IMG/VR virus record: IMGVR_UViG_3300027900_000013 | Location: 1-26,510 of that record | DNA: 26,510 bases | DNA from: a virus | Reading direction: 5' to 3' (one strand) | Shown: positions 13,787 through 20,051 of the stretch, piece after piece | Position numbering within the stretch: position 1 is the first letter of the stretch | Layout of the letters: each line of letters opens with the position of its first letter | Program-made: the position numbers and the translations under genes | The notes under the pieces: model-generated | Database searches by the model: none | Told to the model about the DNA's origin: nothing | The model's input: only the letters and a program-made list of their open reading frames with translations

Positions 13787-14759
13787 CATTGCCGAGAACA
13801 CCCTAGGGTGTAGGCCGGGAGAGCGTTACGGCATCGAGGTCGAGGCTGAGCGCCTGTTGCAGGTTGACGACGGACTGCGGTGGAGCGAGGCGTTCCGCAA
13901 GTACTGGTCATTGACCTCGGACGGGTCGCTCCGCCACAACGGAGTGGAGTTCGTCTCAAACCCTCTAGCCAAGACCTCTGTGCCTCCTGCGATTGCGGCG
14001 TTGTGGCCATACTTCGAGGAGGGCAGGATGCGGCCGAGCGTGCGGACGGGCATCCACGTACACGTGTCGTGCCTAGGGTTGAACACGGATCAGGTAATGC
14101 GGATCGCTCTGCACTATGCCCTGATGGAGCCAGTGTTCACGTACTTCGCCGGGCCTGCGCGGGAGGAAAATATCTACTGCATCCCGTGGTACCGGGCGCA
14201 CGACGAGCCGAACGCAGTTCGTACGTTCTTATCGGGGGAGAGGGGGGAGCGCTCCCCGTGCAAGTATTCGGCCCTATTCGTGGGGCCCCTCGCCACGTTC
14301 GGAACTATCGAATTGCGACACGCCCCCACATGGACCGACCCGGAGACCATGCTTACGTGGTGGCGCATGGCGCAGGCGCTCTATCGCACTTACCGCACCG
14401 AGTACGATATTCTGGAGGAGTACTTGCTGGTTGGGCCTGCCGGGTTCGCTCGGCAAGTACTGACCGGCATCGGGGGAGTCGCCATACCTCCGACCTCTGT
14501 GTTCGACGAGTGCGATGTAGAGTCTGTGGCTGAGATACTTGCGGAGGTTCCGCCTACCGTGCACCCTGCATGGGGGCGTACGCCAATGCTGGCTGTCGAG
14601 GGAACCACGTTAACGGTTAACGTGCCCCGCCGCAATCGCTTCTTGATAGAGCCTGAGGAGGCCCGCCCTGATGATGATTGGGAACCTAGCACTGCGGATT
14701 GGGAGCCTAGCCCTCCGGAGTACGACCCCGCCCCCCCGGACTTTGAGGAGGAACGCTAA
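13767..14759 (+). CDS. Amidoligase enzyme (Amidoligase_2-like)
   Basis: Starting at ATG 13767, 20 nt inside the previous gene, this 330-residue protein has the amidoligase pattern: YGIEVEAE at residues 21-28, SDGSLRHNGVEFVSNPL at 51-67, GIHVHV at 95-100 and IELRHAPTW at 181-189. These map to the metal/ATP Glu residues, the His pair and the Arg of the glutamine-synthetase-like active site. It is a second ATP-dependent amide-forming enzyme besides the one at 11434. The last 75 residues are an acidic Pro-rich tail with two DWEPS units; palindrome copy 10 encodes LTVNV at 282-286, at the border of the enzyme core and the tail. Confidence 0.8.
   Translation: MSRAISSIAENTLGCRPGERYGIEVEAERLLQVDDGLRWSEAFRKYWSLTSDGSLRHNGVEFVSNPLAKTSVPPAIAALWPYFEEGRMRPSVRTGIHVHVSCLGLNTDQVMRIALHYALMEPVFTYFAGPAREENIYCIPWYRAHDEPNAVRTFLSGERGERSPCKYSALFVGPLATFGTIELRHAPTWTDPETMLTWWRMAQALYRTYRTEYDILEEYLLVGPAGFARQVLTGIGGVAIPPTSVFDECDVESVAEILAEVPPTVHPAWGRTPMLAVEGTTLTVNVPRRNRFLIEPEEARPDDDWEPSTADWEPSPPEYDPAPPDFEEER
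14607..14623 (+). repeat. Dispersed palindrome copy 10 (G centre), intragenic
   Basis: ACGTTAACGGTTAACGT, read as LTVNV between the catalytic part and the acidic tail of the second amidoligase. Confidence 0.95.
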
Positions 14760-16387
14760 TGTGTGGCATAGTAGGATTCATAACCGAGGAGACCACGGTT
14801 GGAGCGACAGATAGGCGCAAGTGGTTCATCAACGCCCTGCGTGCTGACATCGTACGTGGCGATGACGGGACCGGGGTGTTCATGGTTCACCACGAGGCGG
14901 CTGCAAAGGAGAAGGCCGACTGGTGCAAAATTGGTGGTACCCCCGACGAGCTGCTCTGGTCCGAAGTTGGAGTTGAGAAGCTCGGGGCGCAGGCACCGTG
15001 GGAAAGGATGCGGTGTGCCATTGGGCACAACCGGTCAGCGACCGTCGGCAACGCCAGCACAGCTAACGCTCACCCGTTCCAAGAGGGGCCCATCACCCTC
15101 GTTCATAACGGCACCCTGACATCAATGCACGGGCTGCCGATACCCAAATCCAAGACTAAGGGTGCGGATGTGGACAGTCACGTAATCACGCACAACCTAG
15201 CATCCCATTCCGTTGCGGAGGTAGTGCGGGAACTCGACGGGGCATATGTGCTGGTGTGGCACGACTCGCGCGACCAGTCCGTAAACATCATCCGCAACAC
15301 GCAGCGCCCGCTGCACTTGATGCCGTTGAAGTACCACAAGACGATCTTGATGGCGAGCGAGGCTGAGATGCTGTACTGGCTGGTGCGCAGATCGGCGTTC
15401 ACTGGCGGCGACATCTACTACCCCGAGGCAGGCACACACTTGAAGTTCTTGCCCGAGGCGGGGCTCAAGCCGGTTGCCACAAAGCTGGATATGTACAAGT
15501 GGACCTACTCTGGCTCTAGTTACGGGAGCGGATACGGAGGAGGGTACGGGAAGCGAGGATTCGACGATGACGACTACTCACCGTGGCAGGGAGGGGATGA
15601 CGACGATGTCCCTTTCACCCCTAAGAGCCCGGCCACGGAGGGCTCCAATATGGGAAAAGCGGAGAGGCCGATTCTGGAGGCGCCAAAGATAGCCTCGTCG
15701 GCCCTGAACAAGAAGGTCCCAAAGGGGCTGAGCAAAACTCTCCAGCAGGAGGGACTGGTGCATCTGGACAAGCTACGGATGCGGGTGCAGGCAGTCACGC
15801 AGGTGCACGGCACAAACCACGCTATCGTGATCGGCAGGCTAATCGACCTAGACCGGCCGCTAACGGCCCACATCTACGGCCTGATGTACGACGCGGTAAA
15901 GGGGGCGTGCGGAAGGGAGCCGGAGACGTGGACGGTGGCGCCCAACGGGGTAAAGATGCTCGGGCAGACCTCCGTAGTTCTGTGTCGGCTGCTCTCCCGA
16001 AGCGCCAAGGTGTTGTCTACGACAAGGACCGACCCCTCCTCCACATCCTCACCGGAGTTATCTCCGGTCTCCTCCATTAAGCCGGGGGATGAACTGTGGG
16101 ATGCTCTGACGGACGCGGAGAGGGTGCGATGGTTCGAGAGTCAGGTGTACCGGGACTCTATGGGAAACGTCGTACCGTATCGCACGTGGCTGGTTGACGT
16201 ATCGCAAGGATGCGTGTACTGTAGGAGAGAGATCGTTCCGGAGGATGCGCTGGACATCCAGTGGGACTCCGCCTCGCGCGGTGCCATCTGCCCCGAGTGC
16301 GTGGAGGAGTTTACGCAAGATGACCCGGTAGGAAACAACAACGAAGATGACTTGGAGGATGTGACACAATGCCTAGGAATCGGTTGA
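14759..16387 (+). CDS. Class II glutamine amidotransferase with long C-terminal extension
   Basis: The start codon shares TAATG with the previous stop, so Cys2 of MCGIVGF is ready to be the N-terminal nucleophile. GHNRSAT (89-95), NAHPF (103-107), HNGTL (116-120) and DVDS (137-140) complete a class II amidotransferase domain of about 230 residues, which releases ammonia from glutamine. The remaining 310 residues are unusual: a Gly/Tyr then Asp-rich linker (250-290), a helical domain, a Ser/Thr/Pro stretch and a C-terminal zinc ribbon (C485, C488, C511, C514). The extension may carry the ammonia acceptor site or hold partners. Phage versions are usually much shorter. Confidence 0.85.
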   Translation: MCGIVGFITEETTVGATDRRKWFINALRADIVRGDDGTGVFMVHHEAAAKEKADWCKIGGTPDELLWSEVGVEKLGAQAPWERMRCAIGHNRSATVGNASTANAHPFQEGPITLVHNGTLTSMHGLPIPKSKTKGADVDSHVITHNLASHSVAEVVRELDGAYVLVWHDSRDQSVNIIRNTQRPLHLMPLKYHKTILMASEAEMLYWLVRRSAFTGGDIYYPEAGTHLKFLPEAGLKPVATKLDMYKWTYSGSSYGSGYGGGYGKRGFDDDDYSPWQGGDDDDVPFTPKSPATEGSNMGKAERPILEAPKIASSALNKKVPKGLSKTLQQEGLVHLDKLRMRVQAVTQVHGTNHAIVIGRLIDLDRPLTAHIYGLMYDAVKGACGREPETWTVAPNGVKMLGQTSVVLCRLLSRSAKVLSTTRTDPSSTSSPELSPVSSIKPGDELWDALTDAERVRWFESQVYRDSMGNVVPYRTWLVDVSQGCVYCRREIVPEDALDIQWDSASRGAICPECVEEFTQDDPVGNNNEDDLEDVTQCLGIG

Positions 16388-17145
16388 GGACACGTATCCG
16401 GCTCCTCCCCTACGCGCAGCACTCCGCAAGTGCTCGCGCTGTGGCGAGGGCGGCAGGGGCACTCGTATTGCGGACGGAGGGTAGCGCCTTCCGCCCCCGC
16501 ACTACGGATGTGGTTGTTAACTGGGGAAGTCGGCTCGCCATGCCTTTCGCCAAGGTGTACAACGACCCGCGCAACGTGGAGATCGCGCGAGATAAGCGAC
16601 ACACGCTGGAGTTGTTGCACACTAATGGCGTGCCCGCCGTGGAGTACACGGTGGACATTGCCGAGGCGCAGCGGTGGCTGGATGAGGGGTACACAGTTGT
16701 CCAGCGCAACACAGCGACCGGTCAGGGCGGGACTGGTATCATCCTGCTCAACCCAACGTTAACCGTTAACGTTCGGGCAACGGGAGACGGTGTGCTGTGG
16801 ACCAAGTACTTCAAGCGTAAGCACGAGTACCGCGTCCACGTGTGGGGGGACGAGGTACTGGACGTTCAGCTCAAACGAAAACGGAGGGAGAGCGATGTCA
16901 ACACTTCGATACGTAGCTATAGCAACGGTTGGGTTTTTTGCCGTGACGGGATATCTGCTCCGGCCCGAGTCATTTCTGCGGCGGTTGGGGCTGTTCGTTG
17001 TCTTGGCTTGGATTTTGGCGCTGTTGATGTAGGAGACAACCTGCGCTTGGAGGAGGCCCGCGTGTTCGAGGTCAACACCGCACCGGGGGTGGAAGGCGCG
17101 ACGGTCGAGAAATATGCCAACAAGATCAAGGAGTTAGTAGCATGA
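16369..17145 (+). CDS. ATP-grasp ligase
   Basis: This 258-residue protein starts at ATG 16369, 19 nt inside the amidotransferase gene, behind GGAGG. ATP-grasp landmarks are ARDKRHTLELLHTNGVP (73-89), the glycine-rich loop VVQRNTATGQGGTGI (110-124), EYRVHVWG (153-160), FGAVDV (216-221) and the metal-binding FEVNTAPG (233-240). It resembles RimK-type peptide ligases that activate a carboxylate as acyl phosphate and attack it with an amine. Palindrome copy 11 puts LTVNV at 131-135, a loop after the glycine-rich strand. A second open frame with its own ribosome site lies inside the gene (16895-17032). Confidence 0.85.
   Translation: MPRNRLRTRIRLLPYAQHSASARAVARAAGALVLRTEGSAFRPRTTDVVVNWGSRLAMPFAKVYNDPRNVEIARDKRHTLELLHTNGVPAVEYTVDIAEAQRWLDEGYTVVQRNTATGQGGTGIILLNPTLTVNVRATGDGVLWTKYFKRKHEYRVHVWGDEVLDVQLKRKRRESDVNTSIRSYSNGWVFCRDGISAPARVISAAVGAVRCLGLDFGAVDVGDNLRLEEARVFEVNTAPGVEGATVEKYANKIKELVA
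16755..16773 (+). repeat. Dispersed palindrome copy 11 (C centre), intragenic
   Basis: Full 19-bp AACGTTAACCGTTAACGTT in the ATP-grasp gene, in frame as TLTVNV. No further copy is seen for the next 5.3 kb. Confidence 0.95.
16895..17032 (+). CDS. Possible nested membrane protein inside the ATP-grasp gene
   Basis: In another frame of the ATP-grasp gene, ATG 16895 stands 7 nt after GGAGG and opens a 45-residue frame with two hydrophobic segments, YVAIATVGFFAVTGYLL and LGLFVVLAWILALLM, joined by a basic loop (RPESFLRR). This is a credible helical hairpin membrane protein with a better ribosome site than most neighbours. It spans ATP-grasp residues 176-221, which include conserved motif positions, so both frames would be constrained. 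Chance cannot be excluded. Confidence 0.35.
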   Translation: MSTLRYVAIATVGFFAVTGYLLRPESFLRRLGLFVVLAWILALLM

Positions 17146-17375
17146 TTCACGCTAAGCGATACACCCCATCCAACGAAGATGGCGAAATGTTGCCCGATGA
17201 TGACGGGTACTGGTACACGGAAGATGACTACGACGCCCTCGCGGCGAGGCTGGCGGAGGCGGAGCGGTTACTCTGCCTTACTCGTTCATCTCTCGGCAAC
17301 CGCACGCCACTCCTGAATGCCGAAGTCGATTCTTTTTTGGTACAACCACTCACAGCGCAGGAGGACAAGCCATGA
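17142..17375 (+). CDS. Small acidic protein, Ea22-like style
   Basis: The ATG overlaps the ATP-grasp stop (ATGA). The 77-residue product has an acidic first half with DDDGYWYTEDDYDALAARLAEAERLL, a phrase resembling the Ead/Ea22-like accessory proteins of many phages: a Tyr/Asp stretch followed by a short coiled coil. Function of that group is not established. It starts a run of four similar small coiled-coil genes. Confidence 0.6.
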   Translation: MIHAKRYTPSNEDGEMLPDDDGYWYTEDDYDALAARLAEAERLLCLTRSSLGNRTPLLNAEVDSFLVQPLTAQEDKP

Positions 17376-17542
17376 CTGCCATCGTGACACCGACGATGAG
17401 AGATCGTATAGAGGAATTGGAAGCCGAGGTCGCCGCGCTGCGGGGGCTGCTGCGGGAGGCGCGATGGTGCGTAGAAATGACACACGGAAAATTGGAACTG
17501 CGCGGTCGCATCGACGCCGCCCTCAAGGGAGAGAAGCCATGA
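17372..17542 (+). CDS. 56-residue coiled-coil protein
   Basis: ATG 17372 overlaps the previous stop and follows AGGAGG. The product has the coiled coil RIEELEAEVAALRGLLREAR and a C-terminal RIDAALKGEK. Both ends recur in the protein at 17871, including an identical 22-nt stretch coding for AEVAALR, so the two are recent duplicates. Role unknown. Confidence 0.6.
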   Translation: MTAIVTPTMRDRIEELEAEVAALRGLLREARWCVEMTHGKLELRGRIDAALKGEKP

Positions 17543-17871
17543 CCCTGATCGAGCGGCTGCGCGGAGCATTATTGGACCGCGACAACTACCCGCACATGGA
17601 CACCGAAATTCGCGTGCGTGTTGGACTGGCAAGGGAAGCCGCTGACGCGCTGGAGGCGAAGGACAGGGAGAACGCCGCGCTGCGGAAGCAGTCAGAGTTA
17701 CATCTTGACGCTTACAACGCGCTGGCTGATAAGCACTACGCCCTCGCCGCCGACAACGAGCGGCTGCGGGAGTGGATTGCTGGCGCAAGGCACCACGACT
17801 CCTGCAACGTGGTACGCGGCGATGAGAAATGTATTTGCGGCAGAAACGCCGCCCTCAATGGGGATAAGTGA
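17539..17871 (+). CDS. 110-residue coiled-coil protein
   Basis: The ATG overlaps the upstream stop (ATGA). It has an N-terminal ERLRGALLDRDNYPHMDTEIRVRVGLAREAADALEAK segment, a central coiled coil (ENAALRKQSELHLDAYNALADKHYALAADNERLREW) and a Cys/His-containing end (HHDSCNVVRGDEKCICG) that might bind metal. It resembles accessory coiled-coil proteins found in many phage early regions. No function is known. Confidence 0.6.
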   Translation: MTLIERLRGALLDRDNYPHMDTEIRVRVGLAREAADALEAKDRENAALRKQSELHLDAYNALADKHYALAADNERLREWIAGARHHDSCNVVRGDEKCICGRNAALNGDK

Positions 17872-18128
17872 TGGGTACGGGCGCACACGAAGGATGGCCT
17901 GCTGATATGGCGCACCAGTTACAGACGCAGGAGATAGAGGCTCTGCGAGCCGAGGTCGCCGCGCTGCGGGAGAAGGTCAACGTCGCATTTATGAAATACG
18001 ATGCTCAAGAGGAAGTCATCGAGCGGCTGCAGGAGTTGCTGCGGGAGATCCTGCTGGACGAGCGATCACGAAACGGTTGGTCCCCGCTTGCCCTACGCAT
18101 CGACGCCGCTCTCAGGGAGAAGTCATGA
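17871..18128 (+). CDS. 85-residue coiled-coil protein, paralogue of 17372
   Basis: The start is ATG 17871 (or GTG one codon earlier), touching the upstream stop. It shares EALRAEVAALREKV and the RIDAALREK end with the 56-residue protein, with a longer middle (YDAQEEVIERLQELLREILLDER). The near-identical DNA at 17425 and 17950 points to tandem duplication. Role unknown. Confidence 0.55.
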   Translation: MGTGAHEGWPADMAHQLQTQEIEALRAEVAALREKVNVAFMKYDAQEEVIERLQELLREILLDERSRNGWSPLALRIDAALREKS

Positions 18129-18283
18129 GATCAGATCTGGAATGGGAATTGATGTACCAAGAGTACCTAGCTCGGGTGCCGAAGTCAGTCGCCAAGAACG
18201 ACGCACCCATCAAGACCCGAATCGAAGAACAACTTAAAAGCGAGGTCGAAGAAACAAGTGACGAATCAGAACAGCAGGATTGA
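18125..18283 (+). CDS. 52-residue charged protein
   Basis: The ATG overlaps the previous stop. The product is helical with a basic centre (RVPKSVAKNDAPIKTR) and a strongly acidic Glu/Ser/Gln tail. It ends 26 nt inside the sigma-factor gene. Such coupling suggests co-regulation; an anti-sigma or sigma-binding role is conceivable but nothing in the sequence proves it. Confidence 0.5.
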   Translation: MRSDLEWELMYQEYLARVPKSVAKNDAPIKTRIEEQLKSEVEETSDESEQQD

Positions 18284-18842
18284 AGAAGCGTACCGTCTGT
18301 ACTCCGACAAGATGCTGACCTATGCATCTAGCCGAGTAGACCACGGGGCGGAGGATCTGGTGCACGAGGCGTTCATGGAGGTCATGGCGCTGCCTGAGCT
18401 GCCTGACGGGGACATCGAGGGGCTACTGATCCAGCGACTCAAGTGGAGGATCAGCGATGCTCAGCGGGCTTCTGCGGAGGTCCTAGAGTGTGAGCTTGGC
18501 TCCGTAGAGGAGGACGGAGCAGAGCGTCCTATGGACCTGTCGGACTTGGAGGAAGCGCAGACGCACCACGGGAGCATCCCCCCGTGGCCGGGAGCCATCG
18601 ACTACGACACACCGGAGCAGATCGTGACGGCAGCACAGATGCGAGACTTGATACGACAAGTTGCCGTGGACTATTGCGGGCAGCAGGCGTACTCCGTGTT
18701 CCTTGCGGCCTCTATTGACGGGGTTCCGCAAGCACAGATCGCTAAGGTATTCCGCATGGATCAGGCCACGGTGTCGCGTACCGTCAACTTCGTCCGGTCG
18801 GTGCTGCTTGAGCATCTGGCAATCGACGGATACGAAGTGTAA
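18258..18842 (+). CDS. ECF-like RNA polymerase sigma factor
   Basis: The 194-residue protein has two typical blocks. Region 2 is at about residues 8-65 (AYRLYSDKMLTYASSRVDHGAEDLVHEAFMEVM...LLIQRLKWRISDAQR), with the EDLVHEAF core polymerase contact. Region 4 is at about 135-190 (QQAYSVFLAASIDGVPQAQIAKVFRMDQATVSRTVNFVRSVL), a helix-turn-helix. The linker is long and acidic. Phage phiEco32, known for similar amidoligase genes, also uses an ECF-type sigma factor for later genes. GTG 18258 has a weak ribosome site, so coupling to the upstream gene may matter. It probably redirects host polymerase to promoters such as those at 18900 and 7052. Confidence 0.8.
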   Translation: MTNQNSRIEEAYRLYSDKMLTYASSRVDHGAEDLVHEAFMEVMALPELPDGDIEGLLIQRLKWRISDAQRASAEVLECELGSVEEDGAERPMDLSDLEEAQTHHGSIPPWPGAIDYDTPEQIVTAAQMRDLIRQVAVDYCGQQAYSVFLAASIDGVPQAQIAKVFRMDQATVSRTVNFVRSVLLEHLAIDGYEV

Positions 18843-18874
18843 CGTGCATAACTAAATTCATCGGAAAATCAAGG

Positions 18875-18893
18875 ACTTAAGTTCTGCTTAAGT
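18875..18893. promoter_or_regulatory. Perfect inverted repeat ACTTAAG-TTCTG-CTTAAGT
   Basis: It has 7-bp arms and a 5-nt loop, 33 bp after the sigma stop and just before the promoter-like block. There is no T tract, so an operator is more likely than a terminator. Confidence 0.5.
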
Positions 18894-18899
18894 ATACAT

Positions 18900-18940
18900 A
18901 TGCATAAAATGGGGGTGCTAATACGTTTACTCTATATAAC
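18900..18940 (+). promoter_or_regulatory. Candidate phage-sigma promoter
   Basis: ATGCATAA (18900-18907), 16 nt and CGTTTACTCTATATAAC (18924-18940) match the minus-strand block at 7052-7091. Transcription would start close to the hairpin at 18948 and drive the replication operon. The 18843-19004 gap holds only this, the inverted repeat and the hairpin. Confidence 0.55.
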
Positions 18941-18947
18941 GTCTACC

Positions 18948-18978
18948 GGGTCCAGCCGGGTACGGGCTGGTTGAACTG
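18948..18978 (+). promoter_or_regulatory. Hairpin element B, shared with 6945-6973
   Basis: GGGTCCAGCC, a 7-nt loop and GGCTGGTTGAACTG share both arms and flanks with element A, differing in loop and one flank base. Placed 7 bp after the promoter block, it would form the very 5' end of the transcript. Confidence 0.55.
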
Positions 18979-19004
18979 AACTAACGATGGAGGAAGCACA
19001 ACAA

Positions 19005-19145
19005 GTGCTGACGAACATTGTATTGATCGGACTAATCGCAGCTCTGCTGCTCTGTGCGATTGATTTGGGTTGGCGAATCGTCCAAGCGGTGACGATTCTC
19101 TGGACTAGCTTCGCAGAGGATGAGGAGGATGAAGATGAGACCTAA
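19005..19145 (+). CDS. 46-residue membrane protein with acidic tail
   Basis: GTG 19005 follows GGAGGA; an in-frame ATG 18987 would add six residues but lacks a ribosome site. It has one N-terminal membrane span (IVLIGLIAALLLCAI), a short amphipathic part and a very acidic end (EDEEDEDET). It is the first gene after the promoter at 18900. Function unknown. Confidence 0.55.
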   Translation: MLTNIVLIGLIAALLLCAIDLGWRIVQAVTILWTSFAEDEEDEDET

Positions 19146-19317
19146 GCAGCCAGATGTCCCGTACAAGATACGCATAGGCGATCTTGTCCAGTGGCGCGAG
19201 AGCTACACGGACACCGTGCGAGAGGGGACTGTTACGGACATCCTGTCCACGCAGTTCTTGATCGACGACCGCTCCGGCCACACGCACGTTGTTCCATTCA
19301 AGGAGATCATTCGGTGA
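19135..19317 (+). CDS. 60-residue SH3-like small barrel protein
   Basis: ATG 19135 is 6 nt after GGAGG; earlier in-frame ATGs at 19120 and 19129 would overlap that site. The sequence alternates short strands with turns: YKIRIGDLVQWRES, TVREGTVTDIL, QFLIDDRSGHTHVVPFKEI, the pattern of a small SH3/KOW-type barrel that often binds nucleic acid or proteins. The family match is by pattern only. It overlaps both neighbours. Confidence 0.6.
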   Translation: MRPKQPDVPYKIRIGDLVQWRESYTDTVREGTVTDILSTQFLIDDRSGHTHVVPFKEIIR

Positions 19318-19517
19318 GCAAGAACAGTCCGCGTAAGTCGAACATGCGCTTCGGGCAGTACAGGAGCCTGCGTGCTGCGTACTTGGACCTCAAGCCTGAC
19401 ATCACGTACCTCGCGTTCTACAAGCGCGTGAAGGGCGGTATGGACCCGCTGGAGGCAGCCAAGCTGGGGCGGCAGCGGGGAGGGCGAGCGCGTAAGGCCA
19501 AGCTGCCGTGGGAGTAA
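19314..19517 (+). CDS. 67-residue very basic protein
   Basis: GTG 19314 overlaps the previous stop and follows AAGGAG. The product has about a quarter Arg and Lys, a helical centre (LRAAYLDLKPDITYLAFYKRVKGGMDPLEAAKL) and a basic end (GRQRGGRARKAKLP). The centre looks like a short helix-turn-helix, so DNA binding is plausible. No family is recognised. Confidence 0.6.
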   Translation: MSKNSPRKSNMRFGQYRSLRAAYLDLKPDITYLAFYKRVKGGMDPLEAAKLGRQRGGRARKAKLPWE

Positions 19518-19936
19518 ACCCGTTAGGGGGTCTAGGCGGAAGTGTGTTTCATGGGGACCTGTACGGGCAAGCAGGTCCGTGGTACATGGAGCGAGATTAC
19601 CTGAGGGACCAGATGGTCGCGCACAACCACATCACGCATCAGAGGGTGGCGCTGGACATACAGACGCAGCAGGCCATGCTGGCCCGAGCTGCGGGGATAA
19701 TGTCCATGCAGTACGGGTTCCCTGCCCTGCGTCCCGAGTCGGAGTACCTTCCACAGAAGCCTTACCGGAGAGCGTTCATGGCGAGAGTCAGCTACTTGGC
19801 AGACAAGGCGCGGCTGCGCCACCTGCGGAAGATCGAGAAGGCGGCATGGGTAATGGGATGGGCGTGGGGCGTCATACTCGCGTATGTAGCCACAAGCGCC
19901 CTGCTCCAGTGGGCCCTTCACACAACAATCGGATAG
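19508..19936 (+). CDS. 142-residue protein with C-terminal membrane span
   Basis: The frame opens at GTG 19508, 10 nt inside the previous gene; the ribosome site is weak and GTG 19544 is an alternative. The Gly-rich start is followed by a Gln/His-rich helical part and a basic segment (ARLRHLRKIEKAAW), then a membrane span (VMGWAWGVILAYVATSALLQWAL) close to the end. It looks like a tail-anchored inner-membrane protein. No family is recognised. Confidence 0.6.
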   Translation: MGVNPLGGLGGSVFHGDLYGQAGPWYMERDYLRDQMVAHNHITHQRVALDIQTQQAMLARAAGIMSMQYGFPALRPESEYLPQKPYRRAFMARVSYLADKARLRHLRKIEKAAWVMGWAWGVILAYVATSALLQWALHTTIG

Positions 19937-19946
19937 GAGTACTTGC

Positions 19947-20051
19947 TTGGACCAAAGAGATAAAATGCTGAACATAGTCTGGGCGCTGGCAGGGATCGTG
20001 GTAGCGGTGATGCTCGCCCTCACTATCCGTGCTCTGGTATCGGTGGGATGA
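19947..20051 (+). CDS. 34-residue membrane peptide before primase
   Basis: TTG 19947 is 7 nt after AGGAG; ATG 19965 is an inner alternative. One hydrophobic segment (IVWALAGIVVAVMLALTI) forms most of the product. The stop overlaps the primase start (ATGA), so it may mainly couple translation. Confidence 0.45.
   Translation: MDQRDKMLNIVWALAGIVVAVMLALTIRALVSVG

Noticed and set aside
16517-16522. Single GTTAAC as a fourteenth palindrome copy
   Set aside because: Only one half of the core is present, so it is not counted.
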